Shown here one piece after another: positions 25,032-33,973 of a DNA stretch of 64,000 nt (position 1 is the stretch's first letter; each line of letters begins with the position of its first letter). The notes under the pieces were generated by a model that saw nothing but the letters and a program-made list of their open reading frames with translations, searched no databases and had not been told where the DNA came from. Position numbers and translations under genes: made by a program. Source of the DNA: JARYMI01 sp037444845 (lineage in GTDB: Bacteria > Acidobacteriota > Aminicenantia > Aminicenantales > UBA8522); contig JBBILQ010000002.1 of assembly GCA_037444845.1 (NCBI GenBank), positions 1 to 64,000 of the forward strand, in the 5' to 3' direction.

Positions 25032-27299
25032 CTATTTAAGGGGAATGACGAGGCGTTTCCCTTCCTCAATCGTGATTTTTATTTCCCTTGGCTCGGGAGC
25101 AAAGAGAACGCGCAGCGTGTAGTTCCCGGGCTTAAGCTCCACTGCCGCGCCCCCAACCGTTCCTCTGGCCACCTCCTTGCCCTTCGCGTCGAGCACGACA
25201 AACTCCACCTGAAGAGTTTGCTGGAGGGCTGAAAGAAGTCCCCCGGCGTCCTTGGCGTCGAGATATATCCCATCAGTGGATTTGGCGATGGCCTCGAGCT
25301 CCTGACGCTCCGCTGCCTCCTTGATGTCGAACCCGACGATATAGACCTTGACGTCGAGCCCGGATTTCTTGATGGCCGGCGCGATTGACTTGATGTCGCC
25401 GCCGCAGCTTTCGATTCCGTCTGTGACCAAGATGATCGAGCCGTTGGGAATCGTTTCAAAATCCTTTATCGCTTCGAGCACAGAATAGACAAGCGGCGTC
25501 TTGCCCTTGAGCTGGATTTTATTGACCGTATCGATGAGCCTGGCCTTATCCACCGGGCCGATCGGGACGAGAAGCTCCGTATCGGTGCAGGCTCTGGGGT
25601 CGTTTAAACCGTATCTGTGACCGTAAACCCGCAGCCCGACGCTCAGCGTCTCCGGCAGCGCGTTGATGATCTGCGCCAGGACCTTCCGGGCGATCGTGAT
25701 CTTGGCCTCCCCTGCGATCTGGCCCCACATCGAGTTGGAGGCGTCAAAGATAAACTCGATATTTCTTGCCGCTTCTGGAACGGCCTCTTTTTCGAAAACA
25801 ACCTGGACGGACGCCGGTTCGGCCCTTTTCGGCATGTAGACGGGCAAGTAACCGCAGCAGAACTCTAAGATCATGGCGCCGAGAGCGGTCGTGTAGATCG
25901 TCCCCACGCTTTCCTCGCTCTCCCTGGCTTCCCACGTCCCGTCGTCGTTCTGGTTATCGACTAACATCCGGCAGGTCCAGTCTTTCCAGATGCGCCAGTC
26001 GTTGCCTCCGGCGATCAGCATGGCTCGCGTTCCGTAATACCAGTAGTAAAAAGGATAGCCGTCACCCGGCTCCTCGAGGTTCCAGGTGGGCGCATGGTCC
26101 TGCATATATCGGAGCGCCGGCCCGACACATGGGTCCTCGGGGTAGCCGCAAAGCTGGAGGCTCAGTGAGCCCATCCCAGCCCGGGCGCATGAATCGCCGC
26201 TGTCGTCAGGCGATGAATACCCAAAAGAGCCATCTTGTTTGCCGTAAAGGGAACGCACATACTTTGCGGCGAGCTCAAAGCACCACTCGGGCACGTTGAA
26301 TCCGACGTTCTTGGCGGCCCGCAGAGCGAGAACCTGCCAGCCGGTGACCGAAATGTCGCTGCCGGTATCTTCCGGGCCGTAGCGCCAGCCGCCGTAGCTA
26401 TCCTCATCCCGGTTGATCGGGCCGCCCAAGTCCTTTGGCTTGTGCTCGGTGTTTTGAGACTTGATAATGACCTGGAGAGCGTCTTCGGTCATCGGCTTGA
26501 GTTTTGCCTCTTTGAGTTCCGCGATGGCCTCGATCGCGGCAAGCGTCGCGATCGCGTGCGAGTACATGCCGTCGGACGCGCCCTTCCAGCTTGCTCTTGG
26601 CCCTCCATCATAAAGCGGCCCCTCGTCAAACTGCGATTGAAGATAGCGCAGGCCTGCCTGGATGCTCCGGGTATAGTCTTTGCCCGTGCACTTTCCGCCG
26701 ATAAGGGCCATGATGGCCAGCCCTGATTTTCCCACATGATCTTCGCCAAAATAACCTTCCTTTGTCTGCTCTGCGGCCAGGTAATCGAGCGCTTTTTTGA
26801 GCGCTGCGGTTACTTCTGCCTGAGAGGCGGGGGGTGAGAGCGGCTTTCCGGCGCGAAGCGTGTAAGGCTCGTCCGGGTTCGTTCCTTCGGCGCCCACCCT
26901 GATCAAGAATTTCCCCGGCCGCTGCTTCATCCTGACGATTTTTTCTCCCTTGTCTTCCTTGTATTCATCCATTTTTATTAAGTATTCGTCTGTGCTTGCA
27001 GCATCATAGAGCCTTAGACCGAGGTCAATTTCGCGCACACCGCTAACTTCGATGACCAGGATATCAAGCCCCGGCGCCGGGATGGTCAAGGCATACCAGT
27101 CCTCATCGCCGTCCACGTTGGCGAATCCTTTGATCACCGTGTTCAAGGGCAGCGGGTTGGCCTGCTTTGGCTCGTTATTCGGCTCTGACTCGGTTTGAGC
27201 GGATAGCCGAGGACAGATAACAAGAATGGCCAGGAGAATCAGCCCGCTTAATCTGGCCAAAAGCCCCCAACGCCATTGAGGTTTGACACTTTTGTTCAT
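25032..27299 (-). CDS. exported PPC / terpene-cyclase-like / VWA protein
   Basis: The 755-aa protein has a signal peptide (LSGLILLAILVICPRLSAQ), a PPC-type beta-sandwich (about residues 35-155, ESEPNNEPKQANPL), an alpha/alpha-toroid like prenyltransferase or squalene-cyclase repeats (about 165-480, with GYFGEDHVGKSGLAIMALIG and DGSFGYSSPDDSGDSC), a von Willebrand A domain (about 515-690) with a MIDAS DASNS motif, and a short C-terminal beta domain. Such proteins act at the cell surface; the toroid is probably a binding scaffold rather than a cyclase. It is last of three minus-strand genes for exported proteins. Confidence 0.82.
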   Translation of the reverse strand: MNKSVKPQWRWGLLARLSGLILLAILVICPRLSAQTESEPNNEPKQANPLPLNTVIKGFANVDGDEDWYALTIPAPGLDILVIEVSGVREIDLGLRLYDAASTDEYLIKMDEYKEDKGEKIVRMKQRPGKFLIRVGAEGTNPDEPYTLRAGKPLSPPASQAEVTAALKKALDYLAAEQTKEGYFGEDHVGKSGLAIMALIGGKCTGKDYTRSIQAGLRYLQSQFDEGPLYDGGPRASWKGASDGMYSHAIATLAAIEAIAELKEAKLKPMTEDALQVIIKSQNTEHKPKDLGGPINRDEDSYGGWRYGPEDTGSDISVTGWQVLALRAAKNVGFNVPEWCFELAAKYVRSLYGKQDGSFGYSSPDDSGDSCARAGMGSLSLQLCGYPEDPCVGPALRYMQDHAPTWNLEEPGDGYPFYYWYYGTRAMLIAGGNDWRIWKDWTCRMLVDNQNDDGTWEARESEESVGTIYTTALGAMILEFCCGYLPVYMPKRAEPASVQVVFEKEAVPEAARNIEFIFDASNSMWGQIAGEAKITIARKVLAQIINALPETLSVGLRVYGHRYGLNDPRACTDTELLVPIGPVDKARLIDTVNKIQLKGKTPLVYSVLEAIKDFETIPNGSIILVTDGIESCGGDIKSIAPAIKKSGLDVKVYIVGFDIKEAAERQELEAIAKSTDGIYLDAKDAGGLLSALQQTLQVEFVVLDAKGKEVARGTVGGAAVELKPGNYTLRVLFAPEPREIKITIEEGKRLVIPLK

Positions 27300-27384
27300 C
27301 TCTTTCTCATCCTTATTTGTTTTCTATTTTTTGGTTATCCATTAACCGATTTATCCAGAAAATTGGTGAACCATCCAGGCCAAG

Positions 27385-29964
27385 TTACTTTTTAATGCCT
27401 TTTTCCCAGAGGGCATCACAGAGGCTTCCCATCGCCCAGTTGATTGTTTCGTTGATGATGATGGCTGTCCAGTTGACCTCAATATCCATGAACGCGGCCG
27501 CCACTCCGGAGGCATTGGTGCAGATCGTGCTCCAGATGCACTCGATGACGAGCTCGTCGTGCTGCGGCCGGTTCCCCCGCAGGGGCGCTGAGATGGCTGC
27601 TCCCAGACACCGTCCAAGCTGAGCGTAGTACTCGATCATACCCTTTAGCTGGAGCACGATTTCGACCTTCTCGGCATATTCCGTCATGGCCTGGCCGGCC
27701 CCCTTTTCGCCCACCCCGAGAAAATTTCCCGTCTCCGGGTTCAGCCGCCACCAGGCAAACGTTGGTTTTCCGGCCAGGGAGATCTCCTTTTCCGGCGCGA
27801 TGACATCGAATCCACGGCGGAATTCCATCTCGAGACGCGCTCGAACGTCGGCAGACACCTGTAGGCGCTTCCAGTTCGGGTCTTCGTGTCCTTGGATCAG
27901 GAACCAGTTGATTCCCTGAGCCTTTGATTCCCTGAACAGCAAAGCCGTGTTTTCAACCGTTCCTTGTTCCGCCATCTCATACGCTTCGACAAGCGTGTCA
28001 AGAATTCCCTGCTCCACCCGGACGGAAAAAGCATCCTGGCGCATCTTTTGGCTCGGGCTGATATCGTTGGAGATGATATCGAGGCTTTCCGTTGGTACGA
28101 GTTCCCCCCGATCATTCTCTGTCAGCGCCGAGTGGCGCGCCACGAGATTCGGGGTCGACAGGGAAATTTCATCGCGAAAGGGGCTGAGCTTGAACCTTTT
28201 CAGGGCAAAGCCGTAGAGTTTTGCGGAGAGAGGCTTCATTTTTGTCATTTCCTCGAACAACGCTTGAGGATCCCAGCCTCCATAGTTTTCGACGAGATTC
28301 AGGTAGACCTCTCTGTTGAGTAACACATAACTGGCCGTCCGCTCTTCGATGAATTGCGGTGACAGCTCGCAGACAAGCGGCAGCATTTCTGTCTCCCCGA
28401 GAATCTTGAAAGCCCGGTCCATCCGCTGCTGTTCGGTCAGTTTGAAGGCACGGAAGTTTTTCGCCTGCCTGGCCGCAGGCCCGATAAGGTCAAAAACCTC
28501 TCGCCTGTGGACCTGGACAGGCCGGCCCGGTGAGTGGGTTTCAAATTCCAGCCATTCGGCCGTAAGAAAGGCTTTTTCGTCTGACTTCGCCGCCTTTGCC
28601 TTTTCCTTCTCCTCTTCCTCCTCCTTGCCGGCAAGACCTCCAAACAGGCCGCCGATGGCTCCGGCCCTGCCCTTTTTCCGGCCTGGTTTCTGGCTGGGCT
28701 CGTCGCTGGCATTTCCCTGGGCCGTAACGTAAGATTTTGCGACTGCTTCTCCATCAACCTCCAGCACGGCCTGCCATTCGGCCTGTTTGGCTATGGCCTC
28801 TCTGAGAAAAGGCACCGGTTCTGGAGCGGCCAAGAACATATCCTCCGAAGGCCAGCTCAAAGGAAGATGGCGCACGATGATTCTCTGGCCCAGCGTTTTC
28901 GAGGGAATGAGTGCGTGCTCGAGGACAGGCTTTTCCTTGAGGGCACCGCTCTCCACCTGCTCGGCGATTATTCTAATCTTGATGCGGTGAAAGAGGTTTT
29001 CTTCAAGGTCCTCGGGCTCGAGCGTCTCTTCGGGTTCGCCAAAGGTTTGTCCTGGCGATGCGCCAGGCAAGGCCGGGTCAAGGTCAACCCAATCTTCCCC
29101 CTTTTCCCACTGAACCCACCAGTGGTCTTTTAAATCTTCCACCAGCGCGCGTTCTTTTTCTCCCTGTCTATTTATCGCCTGTTTGTTCAAAATGGCGAGG
29201 ATGTCTGCTGCTAATTCTTTGTGCTCTGACTTTATTTGCCGAATTTTGTTCTCGTGTTCTCGCTGGGCCTTGGCTATTGTCTCGACGAGGTGCTTGCGGT
29301 CAAGTTCATGGTTTTGGACATAGAGGGCGATCAGGGCATCCTTGTCCTGGAGAGTCGACCGATGAAGCGACGACGCCCGGCTCGCCTGCCTTGAGGCGGT
29401 TTTCTTGAGGATCGTGGCGGCCTCCTCTTCCGTGAGATGACGCCGGGCAAGCCGCGCTTCATTTCCGGCGAGCCGAAGCAATTCACAGAGGAGGAGGGCC
29501 CGGTCAAGGCTGTTGCCGCGGCGGTCCATCAGGACACCCACCGGCCCTCGCAAGCTTCCCCGGTATGGGATAAGATTGGTCTCATCGCGGACCCATTCGA
29601 AGAGCTTGATGGCGTCGCTTCCAGCCGTCCGGACGACTGCCTCAGGATCGAACGTCTCCCGCGGAATTCTCTGGATCGCGTCCTCAAGAGCTGAAAATGC
29701 ATTTTCCACCCTCTTCATTGTCACTTCAATATCGGCCTGGCTAATCTCAGCGCTTTGCCCGGCTGGCTCCTCTTTTGATTCCCGAGGTTCCGGGGACCTG
29801 ACGTTCTCGGAGGCAACGTCCTTGTTGTTTATCTCGGCCGGATTAGCGGGGCTCTCCGCCTTTTTTCCCTTCGCGCAGGAAAGAGGGCCGATGAAGAGGA
29901 AGATAAAAAGGATAAAAACGAAAAATAAAAGGCTCTGATTTTTCCGTTTTCGATTGACGGGCAT
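27385..29964 (-). CDS. lipoprotein with transglutaminase-like domain
   Basis: The 859-aa product has a lipoprotein signal (SLLFFVFILFIFLFIGPLSC; start 29964 is set by AAAAGGAG). Residues about 110-320 resemble a transglutaminase core: KLFEWVRDETNLIPYRGSLR, RRGNSLDRALLLCELLRLAG and HWWVQWEKGEDWVDLDPALP. In most active members a cysteine stands where this protein has the serine of GNSLDRA, so cysteine-protease-type catalysis is doubtful. The large remainder, with FGGLAGKEEEEEKEKAKAAK-like linker, is unassigned. It lies 32 bases downstream of the preceding gene and 85 bases before the VWA protein gene. Confidence 0.75.
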   Translation of the reverse strand: MPVNRKRKNQSLLFFVFILFIFLFIGPLSCAKGKKAESPANPAEINNKDVASENVRSPEPRESKEEPAGQSAEISQADIEVTMKRVENAFSALEDAIQRIPRETFDPEAVVRTAGSDAIKLFEWVRDETNLIPYRGSLRGPVGVLMDRRGNSLDRALLLCELLRLAGNEARLARRHLTEEEAATILKKTASRQASRASSLHRSTLQDKDALIALYVQNHELDRKHLVETIAKAQREHENKIRQIKSEHKELAADILAILNKQAINRQGEKERALVEDLKDHWWVQWEKGEDWVDLDPALPGASPGQTFGEPEETLEPEDLEENLFHRIKIRIIAEQVESGALKEKPVLEHALIPSKTLGQRIIVRHLPLSWPSEDMFLAAPEPVPFLREAIAKQAEWQAVLEVDGEAVAKSYVTAQGNASDEPSQKPGRKKGRAGAIGGLFGGLAGKEEEEEKEKAKAAKSDEKAFLTAEWLEFETHSPGRPVQVHRREVFDLIGPAARQAKNFRAFKLTEQQRMDRAFKILGETEMLPLVCELSPQFIEERTASYVLLNREVYLNLVENYGGWDPQALFEEMTKMKPLSAKLYGFALKRFKLSPFRDEISLSTPNLVARHSALTENDRGELVPTESLDIISNDISPSQKMRQDAFSVRVEQGILDTLVEAYEMAEQGTVENTALLFRESKAQGINWFLIQGHEDPNWKRLQVSADVRARLEMEFRRGFDVIAPEKEISLAGKPTFAWWRLNPETGNFLGVGEKGAGQAMTEYAEKVEIVLQLKGMIEYYAQLGRCLGAAISAPLRGNRPQHDELVIECIWSTICTNASGVAAAFMDIEVNWTAIIINETINWAMGSLCDALWEKGIKK

Positions 29965-29995
29965 TCTTTTTCTCCTTTTTGTCGGCTGCGCGGCT

Positions 29996-31390
29996 CTATG
30001 GTTCTTTGAGATTTGCCAAACTAAAGTTTTTTTCGCTCTCGTAGCCGCGGTAGTACAGAGTCTCCGGCGTTTCGTCGGTCTCATAAGCGATCTCGAAGCG
30101 GACGAACGCCTGGGGCGGGACGGTGAAGGGAGTCGGCGGCCGGTGGGAGAGCGCGGAGGTGGCCTCTTCGTCGAAATAGATATCCTCGCCCGCTGCCTTC
30201 AGGATGAACTGTGCCTCTGTCTGGATTTCGATTCCGCTTTTCACCAACGACCGGATGCCCAAATCGAGGATGACATATCCTTTTTCCCGGCGAGCCCCGA
30301 AGAGCATGACTTCCATGGTCCCGCCGTCCCGGTGGCTGGCTCGGGGCTTGGCCGCGGGAGAAGTGACGGGCGCTGCGGTCAGCGTTAGGGAGTAGACGCG
30401 GTTCTGGACGCGTATCCCGAGGCTGATTTCCTTTTCGGCTGCGGGCACGAGGAAAGCAACCTCCTGGTTCTGATAAAAATCAGGGGTGAAGCGGATGTAG
30501 CCTTCCTCCGTAGTTGAGCCGCCCGAGCTATAGTAGAGGTGTCCCTCTTTTGTGGCCACCCAGATGTATTCCTGAGGCTCAACCTGGACGATGTTCTTTT
30601 CAGCTCCGCTGGCGGATAAACTTTTTCCACGGAGCTTGACCACGGCATAGCGCCAGCCTTCCGGCGCTTCCTCTTCGTTGTACTCAGCCCTGAAGTCGAT
30701 TGCGGTGGCGGCCAGCTCTAAGAAACTGTCCTTGAACTCGCCGAGCGCCCTGGGCCGGGCTGCTCCGGCGCCAGCGGCGAGCTTCAGGTCTCCCCGGATA
30801 GGGATGAGGATATGGCCATAAGAATAATCGAAAAATTGGAAGGCGATGTTCCTGGAATTTTCAGGAATGAGATAGACAAATCGCACCCTTTTCACATCCC
30901 CTTGCTTGGGAAGAGAGAATCCCTTCTTGAGGCTGATCCCTCCCGGGACAGACTCTGTCTGCTTGTCGAGGGAATACGTCTCTCCGTCTGCCAGGACGTA
31001 GGCGTGGTCGAAGAAATTGGGCACAAGATAGGCCACGTCTGCATCGACCATCTCCTCTTCCTTTTCTTCCTTTTTTTTGCCCCCCAGGAGTGTTCCTGCG
31101 CCCATCGTCCGGTCCTGCTTGCCCTCAAGCTTGCTCTTTTCAATTTTCTGCTTGGGATGGATGTTTGTCCATTCGGTCTCGAGGAGGAAGAAAGCTTTTC
31201 CGGCGGGTGCGGCCTGGGAGGCTACTTCTTTTTCGAAGCCGGACTCGATCACGATGACTCTGGCCGCCTTGTTGGCGGATTTCTCAGACGCGGCCGCGCT
31301 TTCTTGATGAGCTTGCGACAGGGAGTTCGACACTCCAAAAAGAATCAAAGCTGTCAAAAACCGTAGAGATTGATACCGAAGGAAAGACAT
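29996..31390 (-). CDS. hypothetical exported protein
   Basis: The 464-aa product starts with a signal peptide (RFLTALILFGVSNSLSQA). The body is predominantly beta, with recurring segments about sense, state and secretion that do not match a family I know. Repeated patterns such as FFLLETEWTNIHPKQ, VPNFFDHAYVLADGE and LVPAAEKEISLGIRVQN look like tandem immunoglobulin-like or DUF4352-like units. A good AAGGAGG precedes the ATG, and it is the first gene of the minus-strand run 31390 to 25032. It probably works with the next two exported proteins. Confidence 0.68.
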   Translation of the reverse strand: MSFLRYQSLRFLTALILFGVSNSLSQAHQESAAASEKSANKAARVIVIESGFEKEVASQAAPAGKAFFLLETEWTNIHPKQKIEKSKLEGKQDRTMGAGTLLGGKKKEEKEEEMVDADVAYLVPNFFDHAYVLADGETYSLDKQTESVPGGISLKKGFSLPKQGDVKRVRFVYLIPENSRNIAFQFFDYSYGHILIPIRGDLKLAAGAGAARPRALGEFKDSFLELAATAIDFRAEYNEEEAPEGWRYAVVKLRGKSLSASGAEKNIVQVEPQEYIWVATKEGHLYYSSGGSTTEEGYIRFTPDFYQNQEVAFLVPAAEKEISLGIRVQNRVYSLTLTAAPVTSPAAKPRASHRDGGTMEVMLFGARREKGYVILDLGIRSLVKSGIEIQTEAQFILKAAGEDIYFDEEATSALSHRPPTPFTVPPQAFVRFEIAYETDETPETLYYRGYESEKNFSLANLKEP

Positions 31391-31819
31391 GCTTGCCTCC
31401 TTGGCCAGATTAGCCTTCTCTGAGACCCTCTTCTAAAAAGATAGCAAGAGAATTTCGAAATCGGGATCGTGTCCCCAACTTCTACTGCAAAAAATATATT
31501 TTTTTCCTGCAGTTGTCAATTCTGTCGTTGAGCCCGAAATTGCTGTTAGGAAAACGCTATCCCCGTCATCGCGAGCACCCATTGGGTGCGTGGCGATCCG
31601 CCGGAGTCGTCGCGAGGAGCGAAGCGACGTGGCGATCTCAAGTTTATCCGATGAGATCCCTCGCCGGGCTCGGGACGACCCAAAGGGTCGGATTGCTTCG
31701 CTTCGCTCGAAAAGACAATTTTCTATCGGCAAAATTGGGTTGAGCAGCGGAATTGACTGCTTGCTTCCGTGTCTGGTATTCTGGCCCGGAGTAACCCAAT
31801 TAGCCAAAAGGAGGCTAAA
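31391..31819. other. intergenic region with GC-rich interspersed repeats
   Basis: No gene is supported. From about 31562 to 31722 the sequence is a mosaic of the GTCATCGCGAG...GTGGCGATC and GCTTCGCTTCGCTCG type, related to the inverted repeat at 9154-9243. A lone TGTCCCCAA end is at 31470. The open frames here on both strands read through the repeats. Confidence 0.6.
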
Positions 31820-32821
31820 GTGAGCCCGATGGACCCTGCCCGGATTGTCGCGATGGCCAGCGCTTTTTATGATTCCTGCGTTCTTTTTGCGGCTTCCGAC
31901 CTGGGAATCTTTAAGAAGCTCGCTGAATTCGGGGAAGCTGACCTTGAGACGATCATCTCAGCCTGCGGCCTCAACAGCCGCGGCGGCCGGCTCCTCCTCG
32001 ACGCCTGCGTCGCTTTAGGGCTTTGCGATAAGAGAGAAGGCCGCTACCGAAACAGCCCCGAGGCGGCGCTTTTCCTCGTTTCCGGCTCGCCCGCTGATTT
32101 GAGCGGCGCCATCCGCTACAACCGCGACGTCTACAACGCCTGGGGCAGGCTTCACAAAATGGTCCGGACAGGGAAGCCCGTCGAGAGGCCGGAGCTTCAT
32201 TTGGGCGAGGACTTAGATCGCACCCGGACCTTTGTCCTGGCCATGCACAACCGAGCCCTGGGAATCGGACAGTCTGTTGTACCGCTCCTCGGTCTTTCGG
32301 GAAGCAAGAGGGTCCTCGATGTCGGCGGCGGGCCGGGCACCTATTCGATGCTGATCGCCCGGGCATTTCCCGGGGTCGAATGCATCGTTTTGGACCTTCC
32401 CGAGGTTGTGAAGATCGCTGCTGAGCTAATTACCCAAGCAGACCTGAAGGGGCGCATCAGGACACTCGCCGGGGACTACCACCGCACGCCGTTCCCGGAT
32501 GGCAACGACGCCATCCTATTTTTCGGCGTCCTCCATCAGGAGGATGAAGCAGCGATACGCGACCTTCTCGGGCGTGCTCATGACGCTCTCGTTCCCGGCG
32601 GCTGTGTTTATGTGCTGGACATGATGACCGATTCGAGCCGGGCCTGGCCGAAATTCTCGGCTCTTTTCAGCCTCAACATGGCCCTGACCACAGAGCGCGG
32701 CTGGGTGTTTTCGGATGAGGACCTCTCCCGCTGGCTCGCCGGGGCCGGTTTTGCTGATTTCTCCTGCCGTTCGCTCCCGCCGCCGATGCCGCATTGGCTT
32801 GCCTCCGCCCGCCGCTCTTAA
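31820..32821 (+). CDS. SAM-dependent O-methyltransferase (ASMT-like)
   Basis: The 333-aa protein has the layout of class I small-molecule O-methyltransferases: an N-terminal winged-helix dimerisation domain (residues 1-95, LGIFKKLAEFGEADLETIIS) and a Rossmann-fold catalytic domain with VLDVGGGPGTYSMLIARAFP (about 167-186) and VYVLDMMTD. AAAGGAGG stands 5 bases before a GTG at 31820, preferred over the ATG at 31829. The substrate is unknown. The next gene has its own promoter, so a shared pathway is not established. Confidence 0.85.
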   Translation: MSPMDPARIVAMASAFYDSCVLFAASDLGIFKKLAEFGEADLETIISACGLNSRGGRLLLDACVALGLCDKREGRYRNSPEAALFLVSGSPADLSGAIRYNRDVYNAWGRLHKMVRTGKPVERPELHLGEDLDRTRTFVLAMHNRALGIGQSVVPLLGLSGSKRVLDVGGGPGTYSMLIARAFPGVECIVLDLPEVVKIAAELITQADLKGRIRTLAGDYHRTPFPDGNDAILFFGVLHQEDEAAIRDLLGRAHDALVPGGCVYVLDMMTDSSRAWPKFSALFSLNMALTTERGWVFSDEDLSRWLAGAGFADFSCRSLPPPMPHWLASARRS

Positions 32822-32834
32822 CCCTTTGGCCGGC

Positions 32835-32863
32835 TTGACATCCGGGGATATCATTTTTATCAT
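32835..32863 (+). promoter_or_regulatory. promoter of the SagB-like gene
   Basis: TTGACA (32835-32840), 17 bases, TATCAT (32858-32863): the same hexamers as the promoter at 896. Confidence 0.68.
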
Positions 32864-32886
32864 TCCCGGCGATAGGAGGAACAAAA

Positions 32887-33663
32887 ATGTCCAGAAAAAT
32901 TTATCTTGCGGCTGTGGTCATGATTATGTTTGTTTTAAACTTGGTGATGAGCGGATTCGCTCAGGAGTCTGTGACAGCGACGACCAAACAGAGCTCTGAA
33001 GCAGAGATAATCCCCTTGCCAGCCCCCCGGCAGGACAGCCCGATTTCTGTTGAAAAAGCAATCAGCCTGAGGAGGTCGATTAGAGAATACGCCGATTCGC
33101 CCCTCTCAATTTCAGAAATTTCCCAGATTCTCTGGGCCGCCCAGGGATTCACCCGGGAGAGGAAAGAACCGCCCCGAATGTGGAACCCAAAATACGAATG
33201 GCAGGGAGGCCTGCGCACCGCTCCCTCAGCCGGCGCTCTCTACCCCATGGAAATTTACCTGTTGGCTGGAAACGTCGAAGGCCTGGCCAAGGGGGTCTAT
33301 AGATTCATCCCTAAGAATCATTCTCTCAAGAGAGTGATGGACGTTGATAAGAGATTAAACTTATGCAGCGCTGCGCTCAAGCAAGCTTCTATTGAAAAAG
33401 CCGCCGCAGTCGTCGTCATGGCCGGCGTTTACGAAAGGACATCGTTTAAATACGGGGAAAGGGCCGAACGATACGTTCATATCGAAGTCGGAAGCGTCGC
33501 CGAAAATGTCTACTTGCAGGGGATGACGTTGGGGATCGGGACGGTCATTATCGGGGCTTTCAATGACAAAGATGTCAAGAGCGTTCTCCAGTTGCCCGAG
33601 GATGAGCACCCCCTGGCCATCATGCCATTAGGCAAAATACACAAGGCAGCCGGCCAAGAGTAA
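32887..33663 (+). CDS. exported SagB/ThcOx-type nitroreductase-fold oxidoreductase
   Basis: The 258-aa protein has a signal peptide (IYLAAVVMIMFVLNLVMSGF, cut near AQ) followed by a nitroreductase-fold FMN domain. Family signatures: SLRRSIREYADSPLSISEIS, QILWAAQGFTRERK, TAPSAGALYPMEIYLLAGNV and QGMTLGIGTVIIGAF. SagB members include azoline dehydrogenases of RiPP pathways, but single-gene members are common and mostly uncharacterised. No cyclodehydratase gene is nearby. A flavoenzyme exported through Sec would need FMN in the periplasm, which is unusual. Confidence 0.85.
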   Translation: MSRKIYLAAVVMIMFVLNLVMSGFAQESVTATTKQSSEAEIIPLPAPRQDSPISVEKAISLRRSIREYADSPLSISEISQILWAAQGFTRERKEPPRMWNPKYEWQGGLRTAPSAGALYPMEIYLLAGNVEGLAKGVYRFIPKNHSLKRVMDVDKRLNLCSAALKQASIEKAAAVVVMAGVYERTSFKYGERAERYVHIEVGSVAENVYLQGMTLGIGTVIIGAFNDKDVKSVLQLPEDEHPLAIMPLGKIHKAAGQE

Positions 33664-33692
33664 CCGGCCGCGATCTTGTGGCGGGCTTTTGT

Positions 33693-33721
33693 TTTACAAT
33701 GATTTAGAGATGATGTAATAT
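33693..33721 (+). promoter_or_regulatory. promoter of tRNA-Arg
   Basis: TTTACA (33693-33698), 17 bases, TAATAT (33716-33721), ending 14 bases before the mature tRNA. Confidence 0.65.
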
Positions 33722-33735
33722 CAGTTGAGAACTGC

Positions 33736-33811
33736 GCGCCTGTAGCTCAGTGGATAGAGCGACGGACTCCGGATCCGTAGGTCGCAGGTTCGACTCCTGT
33801 CAGGCGCGCCA
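33736..33811 (+). tRNA. tRNA-Arg (anticodon CCG)
   Basis: The 76-nt gene folds into a full cloverleaf: acceptor GCGCCTG pairs with CAGGCGC, D-arm with GCTC/GAGC, anticodon arm ACGGA-CTCCGGA-TCCGT giving CCG, T-arm with GGTTCGACTCC. CCA is encoded at the 3' end. Confidence 0.95.
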
Positions 33812-33828
33812 TCCCTTGCCTCGATTTC

Positions 33829-33948
33829 TCACTTTCCCATTTTTTCTTTTATCAGCTTGATGAATTCCCGGAGAGGGAAGACGATCCAGATGATGAAGAT
33901 AGCAAACCCGATGAGCCAGATTGTTGCCGTTAGCCAGTCGATAGGCAT
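33829..33948 (-). CDS. 39-aa membrane protein downstream of the symporter
   Basis: A 39-codon frame begins MPIDWLTATIWLIGFAIFII and ends WIVFPLREFIKLIKEKMGK. It has one transmembrane helix and a basic amphipathic tail. GGAG stands 9 bases before the ATG, and the start lies 25 bases after the stop of the sodium:solute symporter gene on the same strand. The layout matches small accessory subunits often encoded beside SSS-family symporters. The sequence is too short to assign by similarity from memory. Confidence 0.68.
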   Translation of the reverse strand: MPIDWLTATIWLIGFAIFIIWIVFPLREFIKLIKEKMGK

Positions 33949-33973
33949 GTTGACCGCTCCTTAACGATCTCTC

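Noticed and set aside
31433..31807. Open frames on both strands in the repeat-rich spacer
   Set aside because: They read through GTCATCGCGAG-type repeats and rare-codon arginine runs; no start signals.
31820..33663. RiPP biosynthetic cluster (SagB plus methyltransferase)
   Set aside because: No precursor peptide, cyclodehydratase or transporter nearby; the SagB-like protein is exported and has its own promoter.
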